Shown here one piece after another: positions 55,452-63,177 of a stretch of 64,000 nt of DNA (within the stretch, counting starts at the first letter, position 1; each line of letters starts with the position of its first letter). The DNA is from Burkholderia aenigmatica (lineage in GTDB: Bacteria > Pseudomonadota > Gammaproteobacteria > Burkholderiales > Burkholderiaceae): positions 1 to 64,000 of the forward strand of contig NZ_CABVQC010000032.1 in the NCBI RefSeq assembly GCF_902499175.1, given 5' to 3'. The notes beneath the pieces were generated by a model. The model saw only the letters and a program-made list of their open reading frames with translations, searched no databases and was not told the DNA's origin. Both the position numbers and the translations under genes were made by a program.

Positions 55452-55485
55452 GGCGGGAGTAAGCGCTAAAGCACCAACTCCCGCC
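55452..55485 (+). promoter_or_regulatory. Leader hairpin before the hydrolase gene
   Basis: A 9-bp perfect stem (GGCGGGAGT / ACTCCCGCC) with a 16-base loop ends just before the AAGGAG ribosome site of the next gene. It could influence translation or end comEC transcripts. The surrounding 55330-55450 stretch holds short imperfect repeats (AAGCATGGG, GGGCCGG) and no gene. Confidence 0.4.
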
Positions 55486-55505
55486 GACAAAGGAGACATC
55501 GGCGT

Positions 55506-56351
55506 TTGAAGGACATCCTCCATTTCTCGCACGCGAACGGCTTCCCGGCGTCGACGTACCGGACGATCTTCGCCGAACTGGCCGACGACTACGAGCTGCG
55601 CTACATCGAACGGATCGGCCACGACCGCCGCTACCCGGTGACGCGCGACTGGCCGCATCTCGTCGAGCAACTGCTCGACGACATCGGCAGCCGCTACGAG
55701 CGTCCCGTCTGGCTCGTCGGTCATTCGCTCGGCGGCTACCTGTCGCTGATGGCCGCGCTGAAGAAGCCGCAATGGGTGCGCGGCGTCGTGATGATCGATT
55801 CGCCGATCATCGCGGGCTGGCGCGCCGGCGCATTGCGTGCAAGCCAGTGGGCGGGGCTCGACGAGCGGCTGTCGCCGGCCGCCGCGACGCGCAACCGGCG
55901 CACGCGGTGGGTGAGCCGCGACGACGTCTGGCGGCATTTCCGCGAGAAGCCGGCGTTCGCCCGCTGGGACGAACGGATGCTGGCGGACTACATCGACTAC
56001 GGGATTCCGCAGGCCGGTGCCGACGGCGAGCGGGCGCTCGCGTTCGACCGGCAGGTCGAATACCTGATCTACCGGACCCTGCCGCACACGCTCGGCCCGC
56101 GGCTCGCGCACGGCGCGCCGGTGCCGCTCGGTTTTCTCGCCGGCACGCGTTCGCGCGAGGTGCGCCAGGTCGGGCTCAATGCGACGCGCCGCGCGGCGCG
56201 CGGTCGCGTCGAATGGCTGGAAGGCAGCCACCTGTTCCCGATGGAGCGGCCGCTCGAGACCGCCCGCGCATTGCAGCGGATGCTGAATTCGCTGAAGGCG
56301 GTGGAGGGCGATGTGACGCAGGGCGGTGCCCCGCTCGCGAAGCGCGCCTGA
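55506..56351 (+). CDS. Alpha/beta hydrolase
   Basis: A 281-residue soluble hydrolase with the nucleophile elbow VGHSLGGYLS (Ser74) and an oxyanion region FSHANGFPASTYR at the start. The catalytic His is in EGSHLFPMERP near the C-terminus, and a cap of about 100 residues lies between. The substrate is unknown; candidates are esters, lactones or thioesters. The start is TTG with AAGGAG 12 bases upstream. It lies between comEC and pyrG and is probably its own unit. Confidence 0.85.
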   Translation: MKDILHFSHANGFPASTYRTIFAELADDYELRYIERIGHDRRYPVTRDWPHLVEQLLDDIGSRYERPVWLVGHSLGGYLSLMAALKKPQWVRGVVMIDSPIIAGWRAGALRASQWAGLDERLSPAAATRNRRTRWVSRDDVWRHFREKPAFARWDERMLADYIDYGIPQAGADGERALAFDRQVEYLIYRTLPHTLGPRLAHGAPVPLGFLAGTRSREVRQVGLNATRRAARGRVEWLEGSHLFPMERPLETARALQRMLNSLKAVEGDVTQGGAPLAKRA

Positions 56352-56478
56352 CGCACGGTTGGGCGGCCGGGGCGCGCCTGCGATGCGCGCGGTTGCGCCG
56401 GCGCGCATGGCTGGTGCGGGTCGGCGCGAAAGGGCGCGATCATCGAGTCAATTGCTGAGAGAAGGGCGGGCTTTACGG

Positions 56479-56484
56479 TATAAT
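56479..56484 (+). promoter_or_regulatory. Putative -10 element for pyrG
   Basis: TATAAT, 26 bases before the pyrG ATG and preceded by an AT-rich CTTTACGG. No convincing -35 is seen at 16-18 bases, so this is tentative. Confidence 0.42.
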
Positions 56485-56509
56485 CCGTTTTTCCCGCGAG
56501 CATCCAGCG

Positions 56510-58162
56510 ATGACCAAATATGTTTTCGTCACCGGCGGCGTAGTTTCTTCCCTTGGCAAGGGTATTGCCGCCGCTTCCCTCGCCGCGATCCTCGAATCGC
56601 GCGGTCTGAAAGTCACCCTCCTCAAACTCGATCCCTACATCAACGTCGACCCCGGCACGATGAGCCCGTTCCAGCACGGCGAAGTGTTCGTGACGGAAGA
56701 TGGAGCGGAGACGGACCTCGACCTCGGCCACTATGAGCGCTTCATCAGCACGAAGATGCGCAAGGCCAACAACTTCACGACCGGCCAGATCTACGAATCG
56801 GTGATCCGCAAGGAACGCCGCGGCGACTATCTCGGCAAGACCGTGCAGGTCATTCCGCACATCACGAACGAAATCCAGGCGTTCGTCGAGCGCGGGGCCG
56901 CGTCGGCCACCTGCGGTGAGCCGGATGTCGCGATCGTCGAGATCGGCGGCACGGTCGGTGACATCGAATCGCTGCCGTTCCTCGAAGCCGCGCGCCAGAT
57001 GAGCCTGCGCCTCGGCCGCAACAGCGCGTGCTTCGTGCACCTGACGCTGGTGCCGTACGTCGCGACGGCCGGCGAGCTGAAGACGAAGCCGACCCAGCAC
57101 AGCGTGCAGAAGCTGCGCGAGATCGGCATCCTGCCGCACGTGCTGCTGTGCCGTGCGGACCGCCGCATTCCGGACGACGAATCGAAGAAGATCTCGATGT
57201 TCTCGAACGTGCCGGAAGACGCCGTGATCTCGGTGTGGGACGCCGACAGCATCTACAAGATTCCGCAGATGCTGCACGACCAGGGCCTCGACCGCATCAT
57301 CTGCGAGGAACTGAAGCTGTCGCCGAAGGACGCCGACCTGAGCATGTGGTCGGAACTCGTCGAGAAGCTCGAGAACCCGAAGCACGAAGTGACGATCGGC
57401 ATGGTCGGCAAGTATGTCGATCTGACCGAATCGTACAAGTCGCTGATCGAGGCGCTGCGCCACGCATCGCTGCACACGTCGACCAAGGTCAACATCGAAT
57501 ACATCGACTCGGAAGAGATCGAGACGAACGGTGTCGACAGCCTGAAGCACCTCGACGCCGTGCTGGTGCCGGGCGGTTTCGGCCGTCGCGGCACGGAAGG
57601 CAAGATCGCGGCGATCCGCTATGCGCGTGAAGCCAAGGTGCCGTATCTCGGCATCTGCCTCGGCATGCAGCTCGCGGTGATCGAGTTCGCGCGCGACGTC
57701 GTCGGCCTGAAGCAGGCGAACAGCACGGAATTCGAGCCGGACACGCCGGAACGCGTGGTCGCGCTGATCACCGAATGGGCCGACCGCGACGGCAAGATCG
57801 AGACGCGCACCGAGGAATCCGACCTTGGCGGCACGATGCGCCTCGGCTCGCAGCGCTGCCCGATCAAGCCGGGCACGATGGCCGAAGAGATCTATGGCAA
57901 GGACGTGAACGAGCGCCATCGCCACCGTTATGAAGTCAATAACCGCTTCGTGCCCCAGCTCGAAGCCGGCGGCCTTATCATCAGCGCCCGTACCCCGAGC
58001 GAGGATCTGCCGGAAATGATGGAACTGCCGCGTTCGATGCACCCGTGGTTCGTCGGCGTCCAGTTCCACCCGGAATTCACGTCCACGCCGCGTGACGGTC
58101 ATCCCCTCTTCAAGTCGTTCGTCGAAGCTGCGCTTGCCAACAAGCAAGCGCGCGGAGTGTAA
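56510..58162 (+). CDS. pyrG: CTP synthase
   Basis: A 550-residue enzyme converting UTP to CTP with glutamine as nitrogen donor. The N-terminal synthetase domain (about 1-270) starts TKYVFVTGGVVSSLGKG and includes LKLDPYINVDPGTMSPFQHGEV. The C-terminal glutamine amidotransferase domain has LGICLGMQ with Cys383 as nucleophile and the His/Glu pair in QFHPEFTS. The length is standard. It is the first gene of a tight pyrG-kdsA-eno-ftsB run; kdsA starts 3 bases after its stop. Confidence 0.98.
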   Translation: MTKYVFVTGGVVSSLGKGIAAASLAAILESRGLKVTLLKLDPYINVDPGTMSPFQHGEVFVTEDGAETDLDLGHYERFISTKMRKANNFTTGQIYESVIRKERRGDYLGKTVQVIPHITNEIQAFVERGAASATCGEPDVAIVEIGGTVGDIESLPFLEAARQMSLRLGRNSACFVHLTLVPYVATAGELKTKPTQHSVQKLREIGILPHVLLCRADRRIPDDESKKISMFSNVPEDAVISVWDADSIYKIPQMLHDQGLDRIICEELKLSPKDADLSMWSELVEKLENPKHEVTIGMVGKYVDLTESYKSLIEALRHASLHTSTKVNIEYIDSEEIETNGVDSLKHLDAVLVPGGFGRRGTEGKIAAIRYAREAKVPYLGICLGMQLAVIEFARDVVGLKQANSTEFEPDTPERVVALITEWADRDGKIETRTEESDLGGTMRLGSQRCPIKPGTMAEEIYGKDVNERHRHRYEVNNRFVPQLEAGGLIISARTPSEDLPEMMELPRSMHPWFVGVQFHPEFTSTPRDGHPLFKSFVEAALANKQARGV

Positions 58163-58164
58163 GC

Positions 58165-59019
58165 ATGAAGCTGTGCGATTTCGAGGTCGGTCTCGACAAG
58201 CCTTTCTTCCTGATCGCGGGTACCTGCGTCGTCGAATCGGAGCAAATGACGATCGACACGGCGGGCCGCCTGAAGGAGATCTGCGCGAAGCTGAACGTTC
58301 CGTTCATCTACAAGTCGTCCTACGACAAGGCGAACCGCAGTTCGGGCAAGTCGTTCCGCGGCCTCGGAATGGACGAGGGCCTGCGGATCCTGTCCGAGGT
58401 GAAGCGCCAGCTCGGCCTGCCGGTGCTGACCGACGTGCATTCGATCGAAGAGATCGAGCAGGTCGCGTCGGTCGTCGACGTGCTGCAGACGCCGGCGTTC
58501 CTGTGCCGCCAGACCGATTTCATCCATGCGTGCGCGCGCTCGGGCAAGCCCGTCAACATCAAGAAGGGCCAGTTCCTCGCGCCGCACGACATGAAGAACG
58601 TGATCGACAAGGCGCGCGAAGCGGCCCGTGAAGCGGGGCTGTCGGAAGACCGCTTCATGGCGTGCGAGCGCGGTGTCTCGTTCGGCTACAACAATCTCGT
58701 GTCGGACATGCGTTCGCTCGCGATCATGCGCGAGACGAGCGCCCCCGTCGTGTTCGATGCGACCCACTCGGTGCAGCTGCCGGGCGGGCAGGGCACGAGC
58801 TCGGGCGGCCAGCGCGAATTCGTGCCGGTGCTCGCACGGGCGGCGGTCGCGACGGGCGTCGCGGGCCTCTTCATGGAGACGCACCCGAATCCGGCTGAAG
58901 CAAAGTCGGACGGCCCGAACGCGGTGCCGCTGAACCGGATGGGTGCGCTGCTGGAGACCCTCGTCACGCTCGACCAGGCGGTGAAGCGCAATCCGTTCCT
59001 GGAAAACGATTTCAATTAA
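58165..59019 (+). CDS. kdsA: KDO-8-phosphate synthase
   Basis: A 284-residue enzyme that condenses phosphoenolpyruvate with arabinose-5-phosphate for lipopolysaccharide KDO. Motifs: FFLIAGTCVVESEQM, YKSSYDKANRSSGKSFRG, FLCRQTDFI, and VFDATHSVQLPGGQG. The gene is immediately downstream of pyrG, the usual betaproteobacterial order. No anomalies. Confidence 0.97.
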   Translation: MKLCDFEVGLDKPFFLIAGTCVVESEQMTIDTAGRLKEICAKLNVPFIYKSSYDKANRSSGKSFRGLGMDEGLRILSEVKRQLGLPVLTDVHSIEEIEQVASVVDVLQTPAFLCRQTDFIHACARSGKPVNIKKGQFLAPHDMKNVIDKAREAAREAGLSEDRFMACERGVSFGYNNLVSDMRSLAIMRETSAPVVFDATHSVQLPGGQGTSSGGQREFVPVLARAAVATGVAGLFMETHPNPAEAKSDGPNAVPLNRMGALLETLVTLDQAVKRNPFLENDFN

Positions 59020-59034
59020 AGATCGAATGAACCT

Positions 59035-59089
59035 TGCGACGGCTTCGCGCGTCAGTAGCGAAAGCGGTTCAGGCGCGCGCGCCGTCGCA
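59035..59089 (+). promoter_or_regulatory. Long hairpin in the eno leader
   Basis: TGCGACGGC and GCCGTCGCA form a perfect 9-bp outer stem, and CGCGCG blocks inside can extend it. The structure fills most of the 106-base kdsA-eno gap and ends 36 bases before the eno ATG. It may adjust eno expression or mark an RNA processing point. Confidence 0.45.
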
Positions 59090-59125
59090 GTTTGAAGAAT
59101 CCATCGTCATTCTCAGAGGAAACCC

Positions 59126-60409
59126 ATGAGTGCAATCGTAGATATCATCGGCCGCGAGATTCTGGATTCGCGCGGCAACCCCACCGTCGAATGCGACGTG
59201 CTGCTCGAATCGGGCACGATGGGCCGCGCGGCGGTGCCGTCGGGCGCGTCCACCGGCTCGCGTGAAGCGATCGAACTGCGCGACGGCGAAGCCGGCCGCT
59301 ACAACGGCAAGGGCGTGCTGAAGGCAGTCGAGCATATCAACACCGAAATCTCCGAAGCCATCATGGGCCTCGACGCGTCGGAACAGGCGTTCCTCGACAA
59401 GACGCTGCTCGAGCTGGACGGCACCGACAACAAGTCGCGCCTCGGCGCGAACGCGATGCTGGCCGTGTCGATGGCCGTCGCGAAGGCAGCCGCCGAAGAG
59501 GCTGGCTTGCCGCTGTACCGCTACTTCGGCGGTTCGGGTGCAATGCAACTGCCGGTGCCGATGATGAACATCGTCAACGGCGGCGCGCACGCGAACAACA
59601 GCCTCGACATCCAGGAATTCATGATCGTCCCGGTGAGCCAGCCGACGTTCCGTGAAGCCCTGCGTTGCGGCGCGGAAGTGTTCCACGCACTGAAGAAGAT
59701 CCTGAGCGACCGCGGCATGAGCACGGCAGTCGGTGACGAAGGCGGCTTCGCGCCGAACTTCGGCAGCAACGACGAGTGCCTGTCGACGATCCTGCAGGCG
59801 ATCGAGAAGGCTGGCTACCGTGCCGGTGAAGACGTGCTGCTCGCGCTCGACTGCGCGGCATCCGAGTTCTACCACGACGGCAAGTACCAGCTCGCGGGCG
59901 AAGGCCTGCAACTGTCGTCGGCCGAATTCACCGACTACCTCGCGACGCTCGCGGACAAGTTCCCGATCGTGTCGATCGAGGACGGCATGCACGAAAGCGA
60001 CTGGGAAGGCTGGAAGCTGCTGACCGACCGCCTCGGCAAGAAGGTGCAGCTGGTCGGCGACGACCTGTTCGTCACGAACACGCGCATCCTGAAGGAAGGC
60101 ATCGAGAAGGGCATCGCGAACTCGATCCTCATCAAGATCAACCAGATCGGTACGCTGACCGAAACGTTCGCGGCAATCGAAATGGCGAAGCGTGCTGGCT
60201 ACACGGCCGTGATCTCGCACCGCTCGGGCGAAACGGAAGATTCGACGATCGCGGACATCGCGGTCGGCCTGAACGCCGGTCAGATCAAGACGGGTTCGCT
60301 GTCGCGCAGCGACCGTATCTCGAAGTACAACCAGCTGCTGCGCATCGAGGAAGATCTCGGCGACATCGCAAGCTACCCGGGTAAATCGGCTTTCTATAAC
60401 CTGCGCTAA
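59126..60409 (+). CDS. eno: Enolase
   Basis: A 427-residue glycolytic enzyme interconverting 2-phosphoglycerate and phosphoenolpyruvate; in many bacteria it is also a degradosome component. Signatures: ILDSRGNPTVE, GRAAVPSGASTGSREA, MPVPMMNIVNGGAHANNS-type NIVNGGAHANNSLD, VGDEGGFAPNF, SIEDGMHESDWEGW, and the enolase signature ILIKINQIGTLTET. AGAGGAAA precedes the ATG. The length is standard. Confidence 0.98.
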   Translation: MSAIVDIIGREILDSRGNPTVECDVLLESGTMGRAAVPSGASTGSREAIELRDGEAGRYNGKGVLKAVEHINTEISEAIMGLDASEQAFLDKTLLELDGTDNKSRLGANAMLAVSMAVAKAAAEEAGLPLYRYFGGSGAMQLPVPMMNIVNGGAHANNSLDIQEFMIVPVSQPTFREALRCGAEVFHALKKILSDRGMSTAVGDEGGFAPNFGSNDECLSTILQAIEKAGYRAGEDVLLALDCAASEFYHDGKYQLAGEGLQLSSAEFTDYLATLADKFPIVSIEDGMHESDWEGWKLLTDRLGKKVQLVGDDLFVTNTRILKEGIEKGIANSILIKINQIGTLTETFAAIEMAKRAGYTAVISHRSGETEDSTIADIAVGLNAGQIKTGSLSRSDRISKYNQLLRIEEDLGDIASYPGKSAFYNLR

Positions 60410-60437
60410 CGCGCTACTATCGGGTTCGTCATCTCGA

Positions 60438-60467
60438 CGCCGCTCTGTGCATGTGCGCGGAGCGGCG
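60438..60467 (+). terminator. Terminator-like hairpin between eno and ftsB
   Basis: An 8-bp stem (CGCCGCTC / GAGCGGCG) with a 14-base loop and a short pyrimidine run (CTTCTT). Probably a partial terminator before ftsB. Confidence 0.5.
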
Positions 60468-60490
60468 CTTCTTATATCTGCGGTTCTTAC

Positions 60491-60916
60491 ATGCGGCTTG
60501 TCACTGTCGTCCTGATTGCCCTGCTGGCGCTCATTCAGTACCCCCTATGGTGGGGACACGGCGGCTGGCTGCGGGTGCATGAATTGCGTCAGCAGCTTGA
60601 CGACCAGCTCCAGAAGAATGCGGACGAGAAGCTGCGCAACGAGCGCACCGCCGGCGAAGTGCAGGATCTGCAGAGCGGCACTGCGGCCATCGAGGAGCGC
60701 GCGCGCTACGAGATGGGCATGGTGAAGGACGGCGAGGTGTTCGTGCAGTTCGTGTCGCCGAATGCGCCGGCCGCGCCGCTGAACAACACGCCGTCGAATA
60801 CGTCGACGCGCGGCGCCGTATCCGCGGCGCCGGTGCGTGTCGTGCCGAATCCGCAGTCGATCGCGAAGCCGTCGCGGCATCATGGCGGCGACAAGGGCAA
60901 GGCCGCGCATCACTGA
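60491..60916 (+). CDS. ftsB: Cell division protein FtsB
   Basis: A 141-residue bitopic divisome protein. One N-terminal membrane helix (about 4-22) is followed by a periplasmic coiled coil (about 29-72, with LRQQLDDQLQKNADEKLRN) and the conserved ERARYEMGMVKDGEVFVQFV segment. FtsB joins FtsL and FtsQ to activate septal peptidoglycan synthesis. The C-terminal Pro/Ser/Lys-rich tail of about 45 residues is longer than in E. coli FtsB (103 residues). The eno-ftsB order is conserved widely. Confidence 0.93.
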   Translation: MRLVTVVLIALLALIQYPLWWGHGGWLRVHELRQQLDDQLQKNADEKLRNERTAGEVQDLQSGTAAIEERARYEMGMVKDGEVFVQFVSPNAPAAPLNNTPSNTSTRGAVSAAPVRVVPNPQSIAKPSRHHGGDKGKAAHH

Positions 60917-60938
60917 GCGCAATTGCTCGAATCCATTG

Positions 60939-60966
60939 AAAAAGCGCGGGAAATGCCGCGCTTTTT
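60939..60966. terminator. Terminator between ftsB and the convergent lipoprotein gene
   Basis: An 11-bp stem (AAAAAGCGCGG / CCGCGCTTTTT) with a 6-base loop and a T-run, usable in both directions. Confidence 0.85.
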
Positions 60967-61005
60967 TATTTCCTGCCGGTAGTCAATCGACTGAGCGATG
61001 CACGC

Positions 61006-61380
61006 TCACCACCACCATCCCGGGTAGCCGTAGCTGATACCCGTGCCCCAGCGATTGCCCCATCCGCCGTAATACCCGCCGTAGACGGTGACGGGCGGCG
61101 GCGAGTAATAGGCCCACGCGCGCGCCGCGGCCTCGGCTGCGATCGCGCTGTTCTGTTCGCGCAGCACCTGCTGGTCGATCTCGTCATAGCGCTTGCGTTC
61201 GGCGCTCGACAGCGCGCGCGGCTGGCCGCCCGATGCACCGGGTTCGGGCAGGCGGCTCAGGATCGTGGAAGTCGGCGGCGGCATCGCGCAGCCGGCAAGG
61301 GCGAGCGTGCCGGCGGCAACGCTCGTCAGGACGATGGTGCGGAACGATCGATGAAACGGTCGATGAAGCGGGCGATTCAT
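61006..61380 (-). CDS. Small lipoprotein with aromatic/glycine-rich tail
   Basis: A 124-residue predicted lipoprotein. The basic N-terminus and hydrophobic core end in a lipobox LALAGC (Cys about 31). A helical segment (LSSAERKRYDEIDQQVLREQ) follows, then a striking Tyr/Gly/Trp-rich tail (VYGGYYGGWGNRWGTG...) ending in four aromatic residues. I do not recognise a function; the layout suggests an envelope or outer-membrane protein. An AGGAG ribosome site precedes the ATG. It lies downstream of hslO with a 10-bp hairpin between. Confidence 0.78.
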   Translation of the reverse strand: MNRPLHRPFHRSFRTIVLTSVAAGTLALAGCAMPPPTSTILSRLPEPGASGGQPRALSSAERKRYDEIDQQVLREQNSAIAAEAAARAWAYYSPPPVTVYGGYYGGWGNRWGTGISYGYPGWWW

Positions 61381-61419
61381 GTGTTTCTCCTGCAGCGCGC
61401 CGACGACGGGAGGCGGCTT

Positions 61420-61444
61420 GCGCCGAAGTACGAGACTTCGGCGC
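61420..61444 (-). terminator. Hairpin upstream of the lipoprotein gene
   Basis: A perfect 10-bp stem (GCGCCGAAGT / ACTTCGGCGC) with an ACGAG loop in the 139-base gap after hslO. There is no T-run. It may separate the hslO and lipoprotein transcripts. Confidence 0.5.
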
Positions 61445-61519
61445 CGGAGCCGTGCGTGCGACGCTCGTGCGTCATTATGCGCCCGTGCCCGCATGGCGGG
61501 CACCGGGCCGCTGCCCAGC

Positions 61520-62470
61520 TCAGTGACGCTGGTCGGTGGCGGGCGCGATGCCCGTCTCGACGCCGGGGGCCGCGAACAGCTGCGCGACGTCGACCGGATC
61601 GAATTCGTAGCGCTGATTGCAGAACTCGCAATGGATCTCGACGTGGCCGCGCTCGACGATCACGCTGTCGACTTCTTCGCGGCCGAGCATGCGCAGCATC
61701 GCGCCGACCTTCTCGCGCGAGCACGAGCACTGGAAGCGCGTGCCGGCCGGTTCGAAGTGCTGCACGTTTTCCTGCCAGAACAGCCGGCGGAACACTACTT
61801 CCGGTTCGACCTCGAGCAGTTCCTGCGCGGACAGCGTGCCGCCGAGCGTGCAGACGCGCTCCCACGTATCGGTATCGGTTTCGGCGTTACGCGGCACGAT
61901 GCCGCCGTCGCCCGGCAGCTTCTGCAGCAGCATGCCGACCGCGCGGTCGCGATCGGCTGCGAGCCACATCCGCGTGTCGAGCTGCTCCGAATGATGCATG
62001 TAATGCTCGAGCACCTGCGAGACGGATTCGAGCGGGCCGTCGACGCCGTTCAGCGGCACGATGCCCTGGTACGGCTGCTGGCCCGGCAGCTTGTCGGCCG
62101 GGTCGAGCGTGATCACGCAACGGCCGTGACCGCTCGCATTGACGAGCGACGGGAAGCTCGTATCGTCGCCGATCGTCTGAGCGGCATCGCCGGCGAACTT
62201 CGCGGTGGCCCGCATCGACAGATCCGAACCGCACTGGACGACCAGCATCTGGACCGGCCCGTCGCCGAAGATCTGCATGATCAGGGTGCCGTTGAATTTC
62301 AGGTTCGCGGACAGCAGCGCGCACGCGGCCATCATCTCGCCGAGCACCGTGCGCACGGGGGCAGGGTAGTCGCGGCGGGAGAGCACTTCCTGCCACGTAT
62401 TGCGCAGCGAAACGATCTCGCCACGCACGGGCGCCGCATTGAACATGAATTTCTGTAACTGGTCGCTCAC
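61520..62470 (-). CDS. hslO: Redox-regulated chaperone Hsp33
   Basis: A 316-residue cytoplasmic holdase switched on by oxidation. The C-terminal zinc-switch cysteines are present as CSC (RFQCSCSREK) and CEFC (IHCEFCNQRY). The N-terminal domain opens SDQLQKFMFNAAPVRGEIV. The start is GTG at 62470, supported by AAGGAAGAAGA just upstream. The gene lies 25 bases after the gamma-carbonic-anhydrase-type gene and probably shares its transcript. Confidence 0.95.
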   Translation of the reverse strand: MSDQLQKFMFNAAPVRGEIVSLRNTWQEVLSRRDYPAPVRTVLGEMMAACALLSANLKFNGTLIMQIFGDGPVQMLVVQCGSDLSMRATAKFAGDAAQTIGDDTSFPSLVNASGHGRCVITLDPADKLPGQQPYQGIVPLNGVDGPLESVSQVLEHYMHHSEQLDTRMWLAADRDRAVGMLLQKLPGDGGIVPRNAETDTDTWERVCTLGGTLSAQELLEVEPEVVFRRLFWQENVQHFEPAGTRFQCSCSREKVGAMLRMLGREEVDSVIVERGHVEIHCEFCNQRYEFDPVDVAQLFAAPGVETGIAPATDQRH

Positions 62471-62495
62471 TCTTCTTCCTTGAAATCCGTGCGAA

Positions 62496-63020
62496 TCACC
62501 CGATCCGCACGAGTTGCTCCTTGAAATGCGCACGCCGCTCGACGTACGTCTTCGCGTTCGTGCGCAGCCGCGCAATGTCTTCCGCCGACAGCTCGCGCAC
62601 GACTTTCGCCGGTGCGCCGAGAATCAGCGAGTTGTCCGGGAACGTCTTGCCTTCCGTCACGACCGCGCCGGCACCAACCAGACAGTTGCGGCCGATGACC
62701 GCTCCATTCAAGACCACCGCCTGGATACCGACCAGCGAACCTTCGCCGATCGTGCAGCCGTGCAGCATGGCCTGGTGCCCGATCGTCACGTATTCGGCAA
62801 TCGTCAGCGGGAAGCCGGGGTCCGTATGCAGTACCGCGCCTTCCTGGACGTTGCTGCCCACGCCGACGGTAATCGTCTCGTTGTCGCCACGAATCGTCGC
62901 GCCGAACCAGACGCTCGCGTTCTCCTCGAGCACGACCTTGCCGATGATGGCCGCCGTATCGGCGACGAATACGCTTTCGTGGATCGTCGGGGCCGTATCG
63001 CCCAGCTTGTAGATCGTCAC
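62496..63020 (-). CDS. Gamma-carbonic-anhydrase-type hexapeptide-repeat protein
   Basis: A 174-residue left-handed beta-helix protein (YrdA/PaaY-like). Hexapeptide repeats run from about residue 20 to 135. The three metal-ligand histidines are His65 (VLHTDPG), His82 (IGHQAML) and His87 (LHGCTIG), and RGDNETI provides the neighbouring Arg-Asp. It may be a carbonic anhydrase or related thioesterase; activity is not certain in this family. The GTG start at 63020 has AGGAG nine bases upstream. It is paired with hslO. Confidence 0.88.
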   Translation of the reverse strand: MTIYKLGDTAPTIHESVFVADTAAIIGKVVLEENASVWFGATIRGDNETITVGVGSNVQEGAVLHTDPGFPLTIAEYVTIGHQAMLHGCTIGEGSLVGIQAVVLNGAVIGRNCLVGAGAVVTEGKTFPDNSLILGAPAKVVRELSAEDIARLRTNAKTYVERRAHFKEQLVRIG

Positions 63021-63177
63021 GGTGTCTCCTTGTCTCTTCGATGATGGGCGCCGGTAGAATGGCGCGTCTGGTTTGCCCGGCGCATTCGCATTGCTGCGTT
63101 GCGCCGCGGAACAATCGCCTATTGTAAACCGTCGCGTGCGTGCGCTCCCGGGCTGCGCACGCGGGGTGTCCCCGTTT

